Position numbers and translations under genes: made by a program. A model generated the notes under the pieces. That model saw nothing but the letters and a program-made list of their open reading frames with translations. It was not told the DNA's origin and did no database searches. 64,000 bases of DNA from contig JBLDXI010000032.1 of assembly GCA_047495785.1 (NCBI GenBank), positions 1,922,001 through 1,986,000 on the forward strand, in the 5' to 3' direction. Shown piece by piece: positions 35,079 through 47,150 of the stretch. The stretch is from Lepidodermella squamata (lineage: Eukaryota > Gastrotricha). Position 1 is the first letter of the stretch. Each line of letters opens with the position of its first letter.

Positions 35079-35216
35079 ATGGATAGTTCGTTTGAGAATT
35101 TCGATAAAATTTGCGCGATAACCGCACTAAAGCGTATTTCAACTCATGGCGATAACTATTTCGCCGTTGCTGGTTGTGCCGATTCGCACCCTGAATATGC
35201 GCATCGCTGCGGGTAG
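35079..35216 (+). other. 45-codon ORF of unknown identity beside the palindrome
   Basis: ATG 35079 to TAG 35214-35216, seven bases outside the right arm. The composition is protein-like (MDSSFENFDKICAITALKRI at the start, two Cys and several His later), but no family is recognised and there is no paralogous copy in the window. It may be a fragment of a gene broken by the neighbouring rearrangement, or chance. Confidence 0.25.
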
Positions 35217-35252
35217 ACTGGCCGGGCCATGAAAGCGTTGCCGAAAAATCGG

Positions 35253-35313
35253 AGTGAAATGGTTGAACTTGGCCAATCAAGGTTTCTTAAGCAGATTTCT
35301 GAATTTCCCGGCT
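35253..35313 (+). pseudogene. Shard of a Roco-TIR gene (R2-like C-terminal region)
   Basis: About 60 bp match R2 at about 19222-19283, the segment after the second TIR encoding ELGQSRFLKQISEFP, with a few substitutions. It closely resembles R2 here, not the R3-R5 version (ELEQRRFLRQIASF). Flanking sequence is unrelated. It shows that another R2-like Roco copy, or a piece of one, once stood in the R3-R4 interval. Confidence 0.7.
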
Positions 35314-35511
35314 CTTCAATAAATATTTTCTTTTTTTGTAAGATTTTTTATTGTTTAAAAATTGAATGCTATCGAAAACAGTAAAGTCTCTTTTCTTCAT
35401 CTACCGTATTCCGTAAAATTGCGAGTTAATAGAAATATCAGTTGTAGATGACCACAAATAAATGTGCGAATTTGACTTGAAGGAGGAAAAGGCAAATAAT
35501 CCTAAACATTT

Positions 35512-35640
35512 TTATTTGAGGAGTTCGACATCACTGTCGTCAGTGATGCCGGCGGGTTCAGGGGCGGGCTCTTCATCTTCGGACTCGCTTTCGAGGATTT
35601 GGCGCAGTCGAGAATGAAATTCGGTGATGTCTTAGGCCTT
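35512..35640 (-). pseudogene. Possible acidic C-terminal exon of an unknown minus-strand gene
   Basis: On the minus strand an open frame encodes ITEFHSRLRQILESESEDEE followed by a Pro/Asp-rich tail and a stop (35512-35514), with AATAAA overlapping the stop. A possible acceptor (CTAAG) precedes it. Further upstream on the same strand (35855-35754) is another protein-like frame ending at a GTAAAT donor. The frames do not join cleanly, so this is called a fragment. No family was recognised. Confidence 0.25.
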
Positions 35641-35935
35641 AGGAGTCTCCTATTAGCTTCAAAATGACGCCATAATCACTTGTGATGCTGAAAAGTGAGT
35701 GCCATTACAGCATTAATCATCATGATTGAAATTTCAAAAAATTCCCAATTTACTCCATCCATTATTGGCGGACCGGTGTCCACCGGGTTATAGTTGCATG
35801 CCAGCTCGCTTCTTGTATAACGGCAGTGAGACAGTTTTGCAAGGGAATACGGTTTGACTTTTTCTCTTCTCGTCGCATAGATTCGCTGTTTTAGGTTCCT
35901 TTTTTTAATTTTGTTTTATTTCATGTTTATAAAAT

Positions 35936-35937
35936 AG
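35936..35937 (+). promoter_or_regulatory. 3' splice-site AG 16 nt upstream of the R4 start codon
   Basis: ATAAAATAG-GGCTCTAAATCTTGAA-ATG, nearly identical to the element before R3 and R5. It is preceded by a T-rich tract and, about 55 bp further upstream, by the shared TAGATTCGC(T/C)GT motif. Confidence 0.45.
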
Positions 35938-35953
35938 GGCTCTAAATCTTGAA

Positions 35954-38900
35954 ATGAGCAAGGGCCCTCCGAAGGCCCCTATCACTGGGTCAAATACTGT
36001 AAGACGGACCATCGTCATGCGTCCCAAGCCTCGACCTGATGAAAGCGAAGCGGAACGTCAGGATCAAGGTGGAATTTGATAAGTGGAAACTAATCGGACT
36101 TTATTTTCTATTTTTTTATAGAGAGGACTGCGAAAGAAAATACTGAAAAAGAAGCTGAAGCATTTGCTCAATTGGCTGCAATGGAGAAACACTTTGATAA
36201 GAAAAGCCCAGAACCTGAACAGAAGACTGCCGGCAATAAGGATGACTTCCTTAACGAGATAAGACAGGGCGTCCGACTGCGGCCTGCAAATGAACCACGG
36301 AAAGGTAGAATTGTCAAACTGATTCTAAATTTCAACCGAAAGGACTTTTTCAAACAGCTTTAAAGACTGCTGATGTAACCGCTGCAGTCAACGCCAGTCC
36401 GAACGCGTTCGCTACTGCTGCTGCTTATTCTGTTCGTTTTTGACTTTGAGATTACAAATATATTCTTATTTTCAAAATTTTAATTTCAGTCTTTATTTAA
36501 AACCGACAACGGCGAAGAGGTTGGTTCAATAACCTTCTGTGGCACGGTCAAGTTGGTGGACTCTCATTTCTACTACTGGCCTGACTTCAAAACAGTCACT
36601 ACCCTAAACATCTCCTATTGCCCTAATATCACTAACTTCGGAATACGGCTGATCAAAGAGGCATTTCCCAAGCTAAAAAAGGTAACATGATCACAATTAA
36701 GGCGGATTGTTTCATTTTCGATTAATTATAGTTAGACGCTTCCGGGTGTAGATTGGTTACCGAATCAGTTCTCGAAGCTATTTCTGACCCTGCACTCACT
36801 GCCATTTTGAGCTGGACCGGAATTCGTTACGTCCCTCATAAAGCACGTTTTCTGAGGCTTGACATCAGGGGCTGTCCGTTAATCATAAAAAAAGAAGCGG
36901 CTGATCTCATTGCCAACTCCTTCGATGGTAAAATTTGATGACGTATGCGGCATTTTTTTTAACTTAACAACCAGAAAATTTCCTTATTTCGGCGAATCTT
37001 TCAATCTGTAGCACTGATTTCAGGATTTCAGGATTTCAGGAGGAGCAAAAAAAAATTCTTGATTTGAGGAATCTTTCGGCAAACTTCACATTAAAAAAGC
37101 ATATGGGAATCGTGCGATATCGTCAGACGCGCGCATCGCAAAGTTGCCTTTTTTATCCAAGGAGCCCTATTATTTTTGTCCGAAATTCGTCGCTACTTTT
37201 ATTCTGGCTGAAAAATAAAGAGCTCTCAGTGCTGGAATTTTAGTTTTGTGCTCATTCTCTTACATAGAAGCTCAAAAAATCGCTTAAATTCCGAAATGGC
37301 GCAATTTTGATCCACAGTGAAAATCGCCTGAAAATCTAACATCGCGCACTAGATCGACGACAGCTCCAGTTAGGAGGGTTGAATTGAAGCTTATTTACTC
37401 TTATATGCCTTCGAGAAAAACTCAGTAATAAGAAATTCATTGCACGATTGCAATCCAAGCTTTTAACAATTGTAATTGACTCCCTGGTCCGTTTCCAACC
37501 ATTTTACATGCAGTAAAATCCTGCAATCCGGGCTGCAGATTGATGTCAGTTTTGTCGAAAGATTCGCCGTAATAAGCAAATTGTTGCTTTCAAAGTTTGA
37601 AAAATCATGCTGCATACGTTACTATCATGTATTTTAATCTGAAAATTCGTGTAGGAACCATCGAACGGAAATCTCCAGGAGAAGCATCTGCGGCGGCGTC
37701 ATCTACCCAACTTGAAGCCCTGTCAAGTGAATATTCGTTCACTAAAATTGTTGTCATCAAACCCGTCTCGCATGCAGCTAAATCAATCGCCATTAGCTGG
37801 CTGAAACCCGACGGCCCGATAGAAGGTGTTCCACAATGCGCCATTTCGTATCGCTCAGGGCCTTATCGTGTTATTGAATGCGATTTTCACGCGCCTCTAT
37901 CGCTTTTCCTTACCAACAATTGCATTGTGGTGATACCTTTTGACAACGATTCGGCATCAGCTGTTTTACAATCAGTCGAGAGTCGTTTTTCGTTCATTTC
38001 CTCGATTTTGACTGATTTTGAGGCCATAGCTGTGCCTGCTTCGCTCGAAGGTCCAGTTGAATTTGACGAAAGTATGCTTTCCGCTCTTAAAGCTGAGCAG
38101 GCTAAGGCATCTCTGCAAGGCACCTCAGTTGAGGAATCTGAAAGGGAGAAACGGATGCCCGAGGAAAATCCCAAAGCTGCAAGGCGTTATTACTATTTAT
38201 CGAACCATCTAACGTTTTTGTCGAGTTTTGAAGCAGCTAATGCTTGGTTGGTTGCGAAAAAGTCGTATTTAAATATTCCGCCTACAATTTTTCCTTTGTT
38301 GGAATATTTGAAAAAATCAAATATTTTCAATATGACTGAAAAACTATTCATCACCTCAGAGGACTTGGGTTCAATCCTCCCTCAATCGCTGCTTGAAAGT
38401 TTGGCTGAGAAGTCAATAATGCCTAACTGGGCATCATTCGCGTCAGTTATAGCTGAAACCGGAAATATTTGGAGTGAATACTCAAGCAGCCATGATGACC
38501 CAAATCTGAATAATTCATTTTCCTACCTGACAAATACGTCGAATCTGATGAAAATTGTCAAAATACTCACGACCACCGATGACGTGGAAAGTAGCAGTGA
38601 GAATGTGAAATGCCTTCCCTCAGGTACAAAACTGTGTAGAATCGATGCAATCGCCCATTTGTTAACTGGCGTTGCTGAGTCTGATAGAATTCGCCTATTT
38701 TCTGAATTCGAACGCAGCGGAATCGGAATCTTTAATTTGAAGCAGAACATGGCATTATCAGCTGTGAACCTAGCCAGTAGTCCTGCTATTTCTGTTGGGC
38801 ATTTCTCAAGCAGTTCTGAACTGAAACTTAGCTCGGAGTATGGCGAAATTGTTTGCCATCCAGATTTGGTTGTTCAAAATCTGATATCTCGCCTATGCAA

Positions 38901-41900
38901 GGTGTTCAGACCCATTTCGATTTGGAAGCATGGGGCTGTATTCGATGAATGCTCCTCCTTAATAATTAAAGTCAGCTCGAATCTTTCTGGCCCAAGTCGC
39001 AAACAGTATTCGGTTTTTGTCTCGATGGCAAGTGATTCTCCTGACTTTGGGGACAAGGATAATCAAGCTCAACGGCGCGACGTCATTCAAGCATCGTGTG
39101 GGGTTGTCGCACAAATTTGCACCGCTGTTCTAGCGCCTTTCTCCATCAACGATTTGTACAAAAATCCTCCGAATTCGTATTTTCACCCATTGCTCCAGTT
39201 CGATCCCAAAACTGCAGTTATCCGAACTTTCTCGCGAGATTTTGATATGTCGCTACCTCGTTGCGCCCGTTGCTCATTGACCGCTGATATCATCGGTCTG
39301 CTGAGACAAGCGAATTGGCGATACACTGCAAATAGCTTCAACATGATCGGAAAGGCCAGTGAAGAGTTCGAGATTCCGATTACACTTGACCTGACTGTGC
39401 CGTCAAATTTCATTGAGATCTTAACGAATTCAGAATTCGAATTTTGCCGATTTTACGTCAGCAATGAAGTTGGTCAGTGTGACAGTAATACTAGCATAAA
39501 AATGTACTTCAAAGAGAGGAATATTTGCGTAATCGAAGAGGAAGAAATTGTCCACGAATCAAACGGCCACGGTACATTCAGTACGTGCAAGCAATCCGCG
39601 ATGATCAATATCGCAAATCTGTATCCTGTCGTTCGATTCGATGCTCGATTGGTAGATAACAGCGTTGAAATTGCAGTGGCAGTTAACGGCCGCGTAGTGT
39701 TGAAATCTATCGTTAAGGTGGCTGATATCAACTTATTATCGCATTTGATTATGACAGTTAAGCCTGACTCGCATCAGAACCCATTCTACTCATATGTGGC
39801 GAGGAAGTGGGATAGACCACCGCTTGCTAGCAAAGCCGAGCTATTCGCCGATATTAAGGTGGATATGATATTGGAAATTATTATGCCGAGTGGAGTGATT
39901 TGTCCGGCTCTTGTAATCAATTACGATGAGAGCAATGCTACAGTCGAGATGTCAGTACGGTTGTCGGACGTTGAAATTGTCATCGAAACGCGTGAAATAA
40001 AATCTCCGACTTTGTTGCCTGTCGGGTTTTGTAAGTACCTACTGTCAGACGACGTAATTCTCAATCGATTCCGAACGTTGTTCCTGGAAAGGTTTAGCGT
40101 AGAGCTCAGCGATAAGCTCGAAGACCCTTGGGACAATGATGAGCCAAGTCTCTATTTATTCAAGGTAAAAAACATAGGGAAAGGCCCCTCAAGTAAAGAG
40201 GAAGCCGAAATGAGGAAAGATGCGGCGGATGCTAAAAAAGTTATAAAATACAATGCCGGGCGTTACCGTGTTTTCTATACAAGTAGCAAATTCGATAACC
40301 CCGTGCGATACCCTTTCAGCCGATTTGACAGTTCGCTGTTGGTCGGATTTTCGCCTGCTGTTGCTTCACAGCTAAAGAACCCATGCCCAGTAGTCCTACC
40401 GCGAAAGCTGGCAAAAGCTCGACGTGAACTTGACAGGCCTACTCTCGACAACGAATTGCAAACATTTATCAGAGCGAATGTTTTGACTCTGCCGCTTTGT
40501 CAGTCGTTTAGCGTGCAGGACTGCTTTTTTCCTTCGTTTTCACTCGTTCATGGTAAAGAGGAGGCGCCATTGACAAACCACGTGTTGTGTGGAGCATCTC
40601 TGATTCATTTCACAAATGAAACTTTGCCTCAATCCGTAATTACCAAGGGTGCATTTATGCCCCGAACATTCATCGCCACCATTCTTCGAATGATTGACCA
40701 GCCTCATTTCATTCCAGCGAATTTTGAGAACATATTCCCCAATGTGAACACGGACTCTTTTGCGAAGAAATATGTAGTTTCTCCAAGAGTTTTCTTGGAG
40801 ACAACCTTCCGCGAGACGGTTTTTCCGTTTCTATTAGATTTTTACTTATCTCATGCGGATGCTAAACAAAATTGGAAGAAGGCCACTCTGTTGACTGAAA
40901 GCTACGAAATTCACCTCAAGGATAAGGGTGAAGTTAACAATTGTCAGATTGTTTTCGCGAAGTGGCTTGCATCCGAGTACAATCTCTACAACTTAAACAG
41001 CGAATGTCCCTTGGTGATGTGTGCAAAACATGCTTACGTCAATTCTGAGTATGACAGGCGAAAACGAACTCAACTCCGCGATAAAATCCATGATAAACTA
41101 GCGCCAACACTCGATATGATCGGGTCGAATTACGACGATTTTATTACCTGTCAGGCTTTGGTTGATGCCAAACAGATCCGTTCCGATTCAGTTGTGGCAA
41201 CTAACTCACCTTATATTCGACATTTGCACGTTGGAAACTGGGATTTGCCGGAAGTGCTGCCGTTTATTCTCTCATTTCGTCATTTGACCGAGCTCCTGTT
41301 GTGTTACAACCGCTTGAATGATTTGCCTGACGACTTGGCCGCCTTGAAACCAACTCTTCATCTGTTGGACGTGTCTCAAAATGCTTTCACTGAATTGCCA
41401 AAAGTTGTCTATCAACTCACGGAATTGCGGTCCTTGAGGGCTGACTATTTGAATATTTCACATGTCGATGACAATTTAAGCGAGCTTAAATTTCTTCAAC
41501 TACTTTCTCTACGATCGAATTGTCTGACAACTTTTCCGGCAGTGATCTCTAAACTGAAGCATCTTGAAGTGATTGATCTATCAGGAACGCCCCTGTTTCC
41601 TTCGTATGCTAGCCATGCGGACTACATCTACGGTTATGTTAGAAAATGGAACATGACTATTCTATTCTCTCATATTTCATCCTACATCCAGGCGAACAGG
41701 GCGGATAAAGGGCGGCGAACAGGAAGATATTGATGTCGAATCATTCAATGCATATATCTTTGATAGCATACCTAGAATGAAGTTTGAAAAGGGCTTCCCG
41801 GCGGAAATATTCGGCCTGACCAGACTGAAAGAGTTGAGTCTCGCCTATCAGCATGTAACCGACATACCCGATGAGGTAGGTCAATGCAAATTCTTGGCAA

Positions 41901-44900
41901 AATTCGATTTAATGGGCTGTTTGGCTCTAAAAAGAATTTCGCCTTTAATAGCTAAGACCCCGGTGGAGATGTTGAATCTTTCTAATTGCCCCTTGCTGCA
42001 AACCCCCCCTGCGGAAATTCGAAAACGCGGTTTGGCTGCAACAACCGCGTATTTTCGTAGGCTTTCAATGGGCTCTACTAATGTCCAGCGAACAAAACTG
42101 ATGTTCGTTGGATTGGGCGGGGCGGGCAAAACAAGTCTAGTGAGTGCGTTGATCAATCAAAACGGAAAAACAGCCCGCCCGAACGGGAAAGACACCGTTG
42201 TAACCGATGGCATCGATATCACTGATTGGGAACTGGACGCGGGAAACGGGTCGAAGGTTCAGTTCAAAATGTGGGATTTTGCGGGCCAGGTTGTTTACTA
42301 CAATACGCATCAGTTTTTTCTGTCAAATCGCGCTGTTTACCTGATTATGTGGAACATTCGATTAGGCCACGAACATGCAGGTATCGATTTTTGGCTGAGT
42401 TCGATTGCAGTTCATGCCCCACTGGCTTCGGTTATCGTTGTTGGAACTCATGCTGACCAAGTCCCAGAGGAGCGGTCGTTTCTACCAGAGACGAGTTACC
42501 GCGATCGTTTCTCTAATGTTTGTGGTTTCCATTACGTAAGTAGCCATACCGGTAGGGGAATCGCAGAACTTCGCGAGCATATTCGTCAGGTGGCGTTGAA
42601 GCAAAAGTACATGGGCGAAGCGATTCCCCAGGGTTGGCTTACTTTGGAGACGAATTTGACGTCAAAAAATGGAAAACGGAAAAACAAAAAAGAAGACCTG
42701 ACCGACTCGTCCATCCTAATGTTGGATGAGGTGATTGAAATAGCAGATTCTGTCGGAATTTACGAGGAGGACGAATTAGACCAGGCCTTGCAATTCTTCA
42801 CTGATTTAGGGTCTATCCAGTATTTTAAGTCGGATTTTTTACGCGACCGTGTCATCATCAACCCGCAATGGATCGTTGACGTTTTAGCTTGTTTAGTTTC
42901 GATCAACGACAGCCCGATAGTTGATGGGAAAATGTCCCATAAAGACCTGGCAAAATTATGGGAAAAATACCCGATTTCGCTTCATCCATGGCTCCTGAAG
43001 TTAACTGAGGCGTTCGATTTGACTTACCCTCTTAAAAATGAACCTGCATCTATCGTGGCGTGTATGTTGCCAGAAAACGCGCCACCCGACCTAGCGTGGC
43101 CTGATTTGGAGGAAAACCCAGATTGGCGGCAAACTGAGCTAATTTTATCGTTTAAATACCTGCCAACTGGACTATTCAACCGCGCCCAGGTACGCATTTG
43201 CCAGCTTTCGGACGCTAAAATGTGGCGAAAGGGTAGTATGCTGGTCAAAAACAAACATAGCGCTTTAATTTCACAACCAGACGCTTCGACTGTCCATGTG
43301 AAGGTCATTGGGCCGCGGCCGGATAACATCTCATTTTTGATACTCGAAGTTTTCGATAATTTGATAAACGAGTCGTTCAACGGCCTTCATTGCGAGTACA
43401 AGTTCGCATGCCCAGAGTGCGTTAATGCAAGGGCTAGCCAAGTGTCCATGTTTGAAAGGTTGCGAATAAGACGCGCGACGGAACTTCACATTCCAACTAT
43501 GCAATGTTTCCATAATTTCCACCAAATCCCGACCAGAGAATTAAGGCAGATGCTGCCGGCTGAAACTGTCGGCGATTTCGACTATCAGCTAAGTCGAACT
43601 GTTCAGCAGTTGTCAGGGATAAAGAATTCAGTCGCGAATGATGTTTTAATCATCGGTACATTTGCCGATAACACCGAAAATTCGCATGAATTTGTTGGAA
43701 TCGACGAAATAGCGAAAAATCTTTGTGAAAATTTGCCGGATTTGAAAATCAACTCAATTAATAACCCAGATTCGATGCAATTTGAGCAAATCAGTTTGTT
43801 GATTCGTTCATCGCGGGTTGTCGTCTGTTGCCTTTCTCCTAATTTTCTACTCAGTGAACATTGCCAAGCAGCTCTTTTGAGTGCAAGAGAAACTCTGAGG
43901 AAGCCTCTGGTCATCGTTTTAATCCGAGATTTGGACATTCAAGCCAGCGATGCGTTAGCTTTCACAATCGGCGATCAGGTCTACATTAAAGCCATTAATA
44001 GAGGCCGATATAAGTCGTTGGATGTGGCCGAAACGGTCAAAATGCGGCTGAGGGAGGCGGAGCGGGTTTCATCGGCCGGTCGAGCCCGTCATCCGCCGAT
44101 TTTCATCTCCTATTGCTGGCTCAATAGCAAAGACGCAATTGAACGAGGCTCGAAAGCGAAAGAAGGATCAGTTGGCGTGACAGACCCTAGGTACCTGAAA
44201 CGTTATCTAGTCGAAAAGGGCTATGAATGCTGGATTGATATCGAACAGGTCGGTCGGAATGGGTTGTTTGAGGACATTGCGGTCGGCCTGCGTCATGCTC
44301 GTTGCGTGATTGTTTGCGTCTCTGACGAGTACGTCGAGTCGAAAAATTGCTTACGTGAGTTCCGTTTTGCAACCTCCGCGTGTACTGTTCCAATTATTCT
44401 ATGCATTGTTGGCACCGGAATTGACTGGAAGCAGTCCGAGGTATACCTGGTTTTACCTCCTACAGCCCCTGTCATAAATTTCCAGGTCGATTCACCTGCT
44501 AATTACGATAAGCTGGTTTCAGCTATCGAGAAAAGTTTCGGCAAAAAAGACGAGGAAACTAAACAAACAGCCAATTTAGCTAGCATTGGCCGAATGAAAA
44601 CGATAGAGGAGATTAAAATGTCCCATGCGAACCAGGCTATTTCTAGCCAAGAAATGTCCACGGATGTTTACCGAGAAATTCGTGAGCTTGAACAGCGGCG
44701 ATTTCTGCGTCAAATCGCCTCGTTTTCCGAACAAACAACGTGCCCTCGGCTTGTTGTAATTGATGTCGACGAAAACAGCCCGCCTAATACCGAAAGTGAT
44801 TCGACATCCGAGTCTAAAATTTTCCGTTTCAGTAAACTTTCGTGGTGTTTGAAGTTTCTGTGTGAAAACGAGGATGGTTGGCATTATGCCGATAATTTGT

Positions 44901-45433
44901 TGCCTATCGACGCTGATAAGGTGGATGATTTGATTTCGAGGAGTGCGCCGTATTTAGGCCGAGTTTTTTCGCTAATGAAACACTCCGATAACCCTCCGCG
45001 GCTCATGTCAGCCAAAGACCCGGCATTGAGTGAGGTATACGAAACAGCCCTGCAAGAAATCGAGAAAATGATCAAGTTCGAGGAAAGTTTTGAGGCAGAT
45101 TATCGTCACTTAGTTCAAATCGCTATTGAACTCGATAGTGAAACTTCTTTTGGCGGCTTACGGCTTTGTCAGTTAGCTGTTGGTAAAGAACTTTGGCTTT
45201 GTCGCGAGCATTCAGAAGCGATAAAATCGAAGCTGAAAGGGGTTTCGAGTGATGTTAAGCGCCGGAATAAGAATGCGGACGCGATGACCGGCATCGGCAT
45301 AGGCGACAGCTTCACTGTGAAACATCAGCCCATCAAAGTAGATGCTCCCGGTAGACCATTTTCTTCAATATCGACCAGTGGCAGAGCGCAGTCAGCTAAA
45401 TTAAAAACTAGTCGAGCATGTATTTTGCAATAA
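35954..45433 (+). pseudogene. R4: frameshifted LRR-Roc-COR-double-TIR gene
   Basis: Exons: 35954-36068, 36122-36304, 36358-36431, 36490-36681, 36732-36927, then 37655-45433. Exon phases equal those of R3 and R5. Intron 5 is 727 bp because a MITE is inserted. The large exon is open to TGA 41731-41733 and then continues in the +1 frame from about 41724 (EDIDVESFNAYIFDS, conserved in R3 and R5). One frameshift therefore separates the N-terminal and LRR half from the second LRR block, Roc (GLGGAGKT, DFAGQ, THAD), COR, TIR-like domain, TIR (NCLREF) and C-terminal CILQ. The break lies in the variable linker between LRR blocks, at a 10-bp direct repeat spaced by 23 bp (41691 and 41714). All downstream motifs are intact. 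The lesion is therefore recent, or an assembly error, or the locus now makes two products. No GT donor exists locally for an intron. Confidence 0.8.
36946..37614. mobile_element. MITE in R4 intron 5 (TA-flanked, imperfect long TIRs)
   Basis: R4 intron 5 is 727 bp against 46-47 bp in R3 and R5. The extra ~670 bp start TGCGGCAT and end ATGCTGCA, each flanked by TA. The terminal inverted repeats extend inward imperfectly, e.g. CGGCGAATCTTTC at ~36986 and its complement GAAAGATTCGCCG at ~37557. A TA target and absence of coding capacity suggest a mariner/Tc1-type non-autonomous element. Intron splice sites are preserved, so splicing may continue. Confidence 0.75.
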
Positions 45434-45499
45434 CTGCTATACTGCAAATTTTACTGTGATTTTTTTTTTAATTAAATGTGAGGCTGTGATATCTGAAAA

Positions 45500-45505
45500 A
45501 ATAAA
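45500..45505 (+). terminator. Poly(A) signal AATAAA of R4
   Basis: Hexamer 66 bp past the R4 stop, in the same conserved context (GATATCTGAAA-AATAAA) as behind R3. Confidence 0.6.
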
Positions 45506-45605
45506 TGTGTTAGTTCTTATGAATAGTGAATGATGTGATTCATCGTTCACTCCTAATTTTTCTACTGTTTATTGTGCTGTTTATTTTCGTTTAGTTTCAC
45601 ATTTA

Positions 45606-46411
45606 AGTTGGATTCGCTAATGTGCGACAGCGGCGACAAAATCGCGCGCGACATTTTATTTGTCGCGTGGCAGTTTTACAAATCCGCGGAGCGACAGTCC
45701 CGTGATAGTCACAGTCGCGCGCGCACACAACAATAGCAGGGCAATAATCGTTTTCAGCAGCGCTCGAGTAATAAAAAGAAACATCGTCGATAACTTGGGG
45801 TAATATTCTTCGGATGAAATTTTACACATCGAATTCGTGAGTTTTACAATAATTTACCCCAAACCTCGCGAGATGGCGTAAAATGGGCGGTTTTTAAATT
45901 GTGATTAATTGTGTGATTTTCATCATTAAAATTACGCGCGTGGTCGCGCGGAGCTATAGAGCTTATTCGCTAATTACGTTTTCAAAGCGCGCAAATTGTG
46001 GCTTAAGTTTGGCATGAAATAAGTAACACCGGTTTGCCGTCGTATTCGCGATCCAAATATCTTTTTCAAAACACCGCAAATGTCACCTTGCGCGGCTTGA
46101 TTTCAAGAGTAACTCGTGACGTCTTCCGCCTGGCGCGCGGCTGGAATTGTCGCGTCGCGCGGTCGAAATTCCTGCGCTCGCGACAATTTCTATTGTTTGT
46201 GTGCGCGCCCGACCGTTGAACGCGCGCATTGTTTCGAGCTCGACTTTGTGAATAGTAGGAGCGACAGTCGCGCGCGACACTGATTCGACGCCCGCGACAC
46301 GCGACTTTGTCGGGAGTTAGTGAACACAGCCGCGATTGTCGCGTGCAACAGCGTGACTGTCGCGCACTCAAGTTGTCGCGCGCGACAAATCGCGCATTAG
46401 TGAATCCAGCT
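45606..46411. mobile_element. Harbinger-like MITE, 806 bp, TTA duplication
   Basis: Termini are AGTTGGATTCGCTAATG and, inverted, AGCTGGATTCACTAATG, each flanked by TTA (45603-45605 and 46412-46414). A 3-bp TTA target duplication is characteristic of PIF/Harbinger elements. Subterminal parts are packed with GTCGCGCGCGAC-type words that can pair end to end. It interrupts the conserved spacer between R4 and its nephrocystin-3-like relic. Flanks rejoin to match the R3 spacer. No transposase reading frame. Confidence 0.85.
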
Positions 46412-46548
46412 TTAGTTTTAAAATTTTCAACTTTGATTTAGCATGTCAATGTTTTCATATTTTCTTTGAAGATTTTATTGTACCTATTTCAGTTTCATTT
46501 TTTTCTGTTCTAGTATTTTTATTAAAATGAAGAAGGCGTAACTCTTGG

Positions 46549-47150
46549 CTGGTTTGCGGCTCTAGTAGTCGGTGGCAACCTGGTGTCACTGTCCGCACAC
46601 TGTGAAACGTTGAAGATCTGGTTTACACAGATATTGAAACAGCCTGGGTCGTTGTCAATCAAACCGGTATCTTCCACGTTCAAAGATTTCGACTCCGAAC
46701 GCAAGATTGAGGGTCTTGTGCCAATCGAGACACTTCATCTTATCGAATGCGGTTTGCGCTGGGTTTGCACTGTGATATTGTTTTGGAAAAATACGGATTT
46801 TGCGTCATTTTATCGAGTAGTTCTCATCGATGCAACGACTGGAACTAACCTTCGAACCTGTTTGGGAGAAATTGATCTTGATGTTATTCGGAAAACGACA
46901 TGCCTTTTCGTGAATATGACTGCAGAAAGAATAGAGTTGTTTGTCGAACAGCTTGGTCGAAATTTGCTTCTAAATGAAACTATTCGTTTCTCATTTTTAA
47001 AGTTGATGAATTCGTTTTGCCAAACGATGCCGCTCCTGCTTTAATTTTCGGCGGCCCTGGTCTCCGGAAACTTCGTGTTGGCAGATCGATGCGTTACCAT
47101 GGCTGCCTCAAATCCTCTACAAAAGTATGAAATTATTATCTTCTAATTTC
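46549..47150 (+). pseudogene. Relic of nephrocystin-3-like gene behind R4
   Basis: Homologous to the gene at 63288. The start codon is lost (CTGGTTTGCGGC in place of ATGGGTTGCGGC). Exon 1 keeps the TDIET-WVV-NQT stretch and the FKDFDSER part of DUF4062 but carries internal deletions. An exon 2 equivalent at ~46825-46960 encodes IDATTGTNLRTCLGEIDLD and then drifts out of frame. About 47005-47110 appears to be the NACHT Walker A region in decayed form (APALIFGGPG followed by a disrupted GKS). A 153-codon ORF (46583-47044) crosses the relic but does not follow the ancestral exon structure. Confidence 0.75.

Noticed and set aside
41690-41735. Hidden intron to explain the R4 frame change
   Set aside because: No GT donor lies in the interval. 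A frameshift or sequence error is simpler.
46583-47044. 153-codon ORF as an active short nephrocystin-3-like gene
   Set aside because: It merges degraded exons and an intron out of the ancestral frame, and the Met-Gly-Cys start codon is mutated. Better explained as a relic that happens to stay open.
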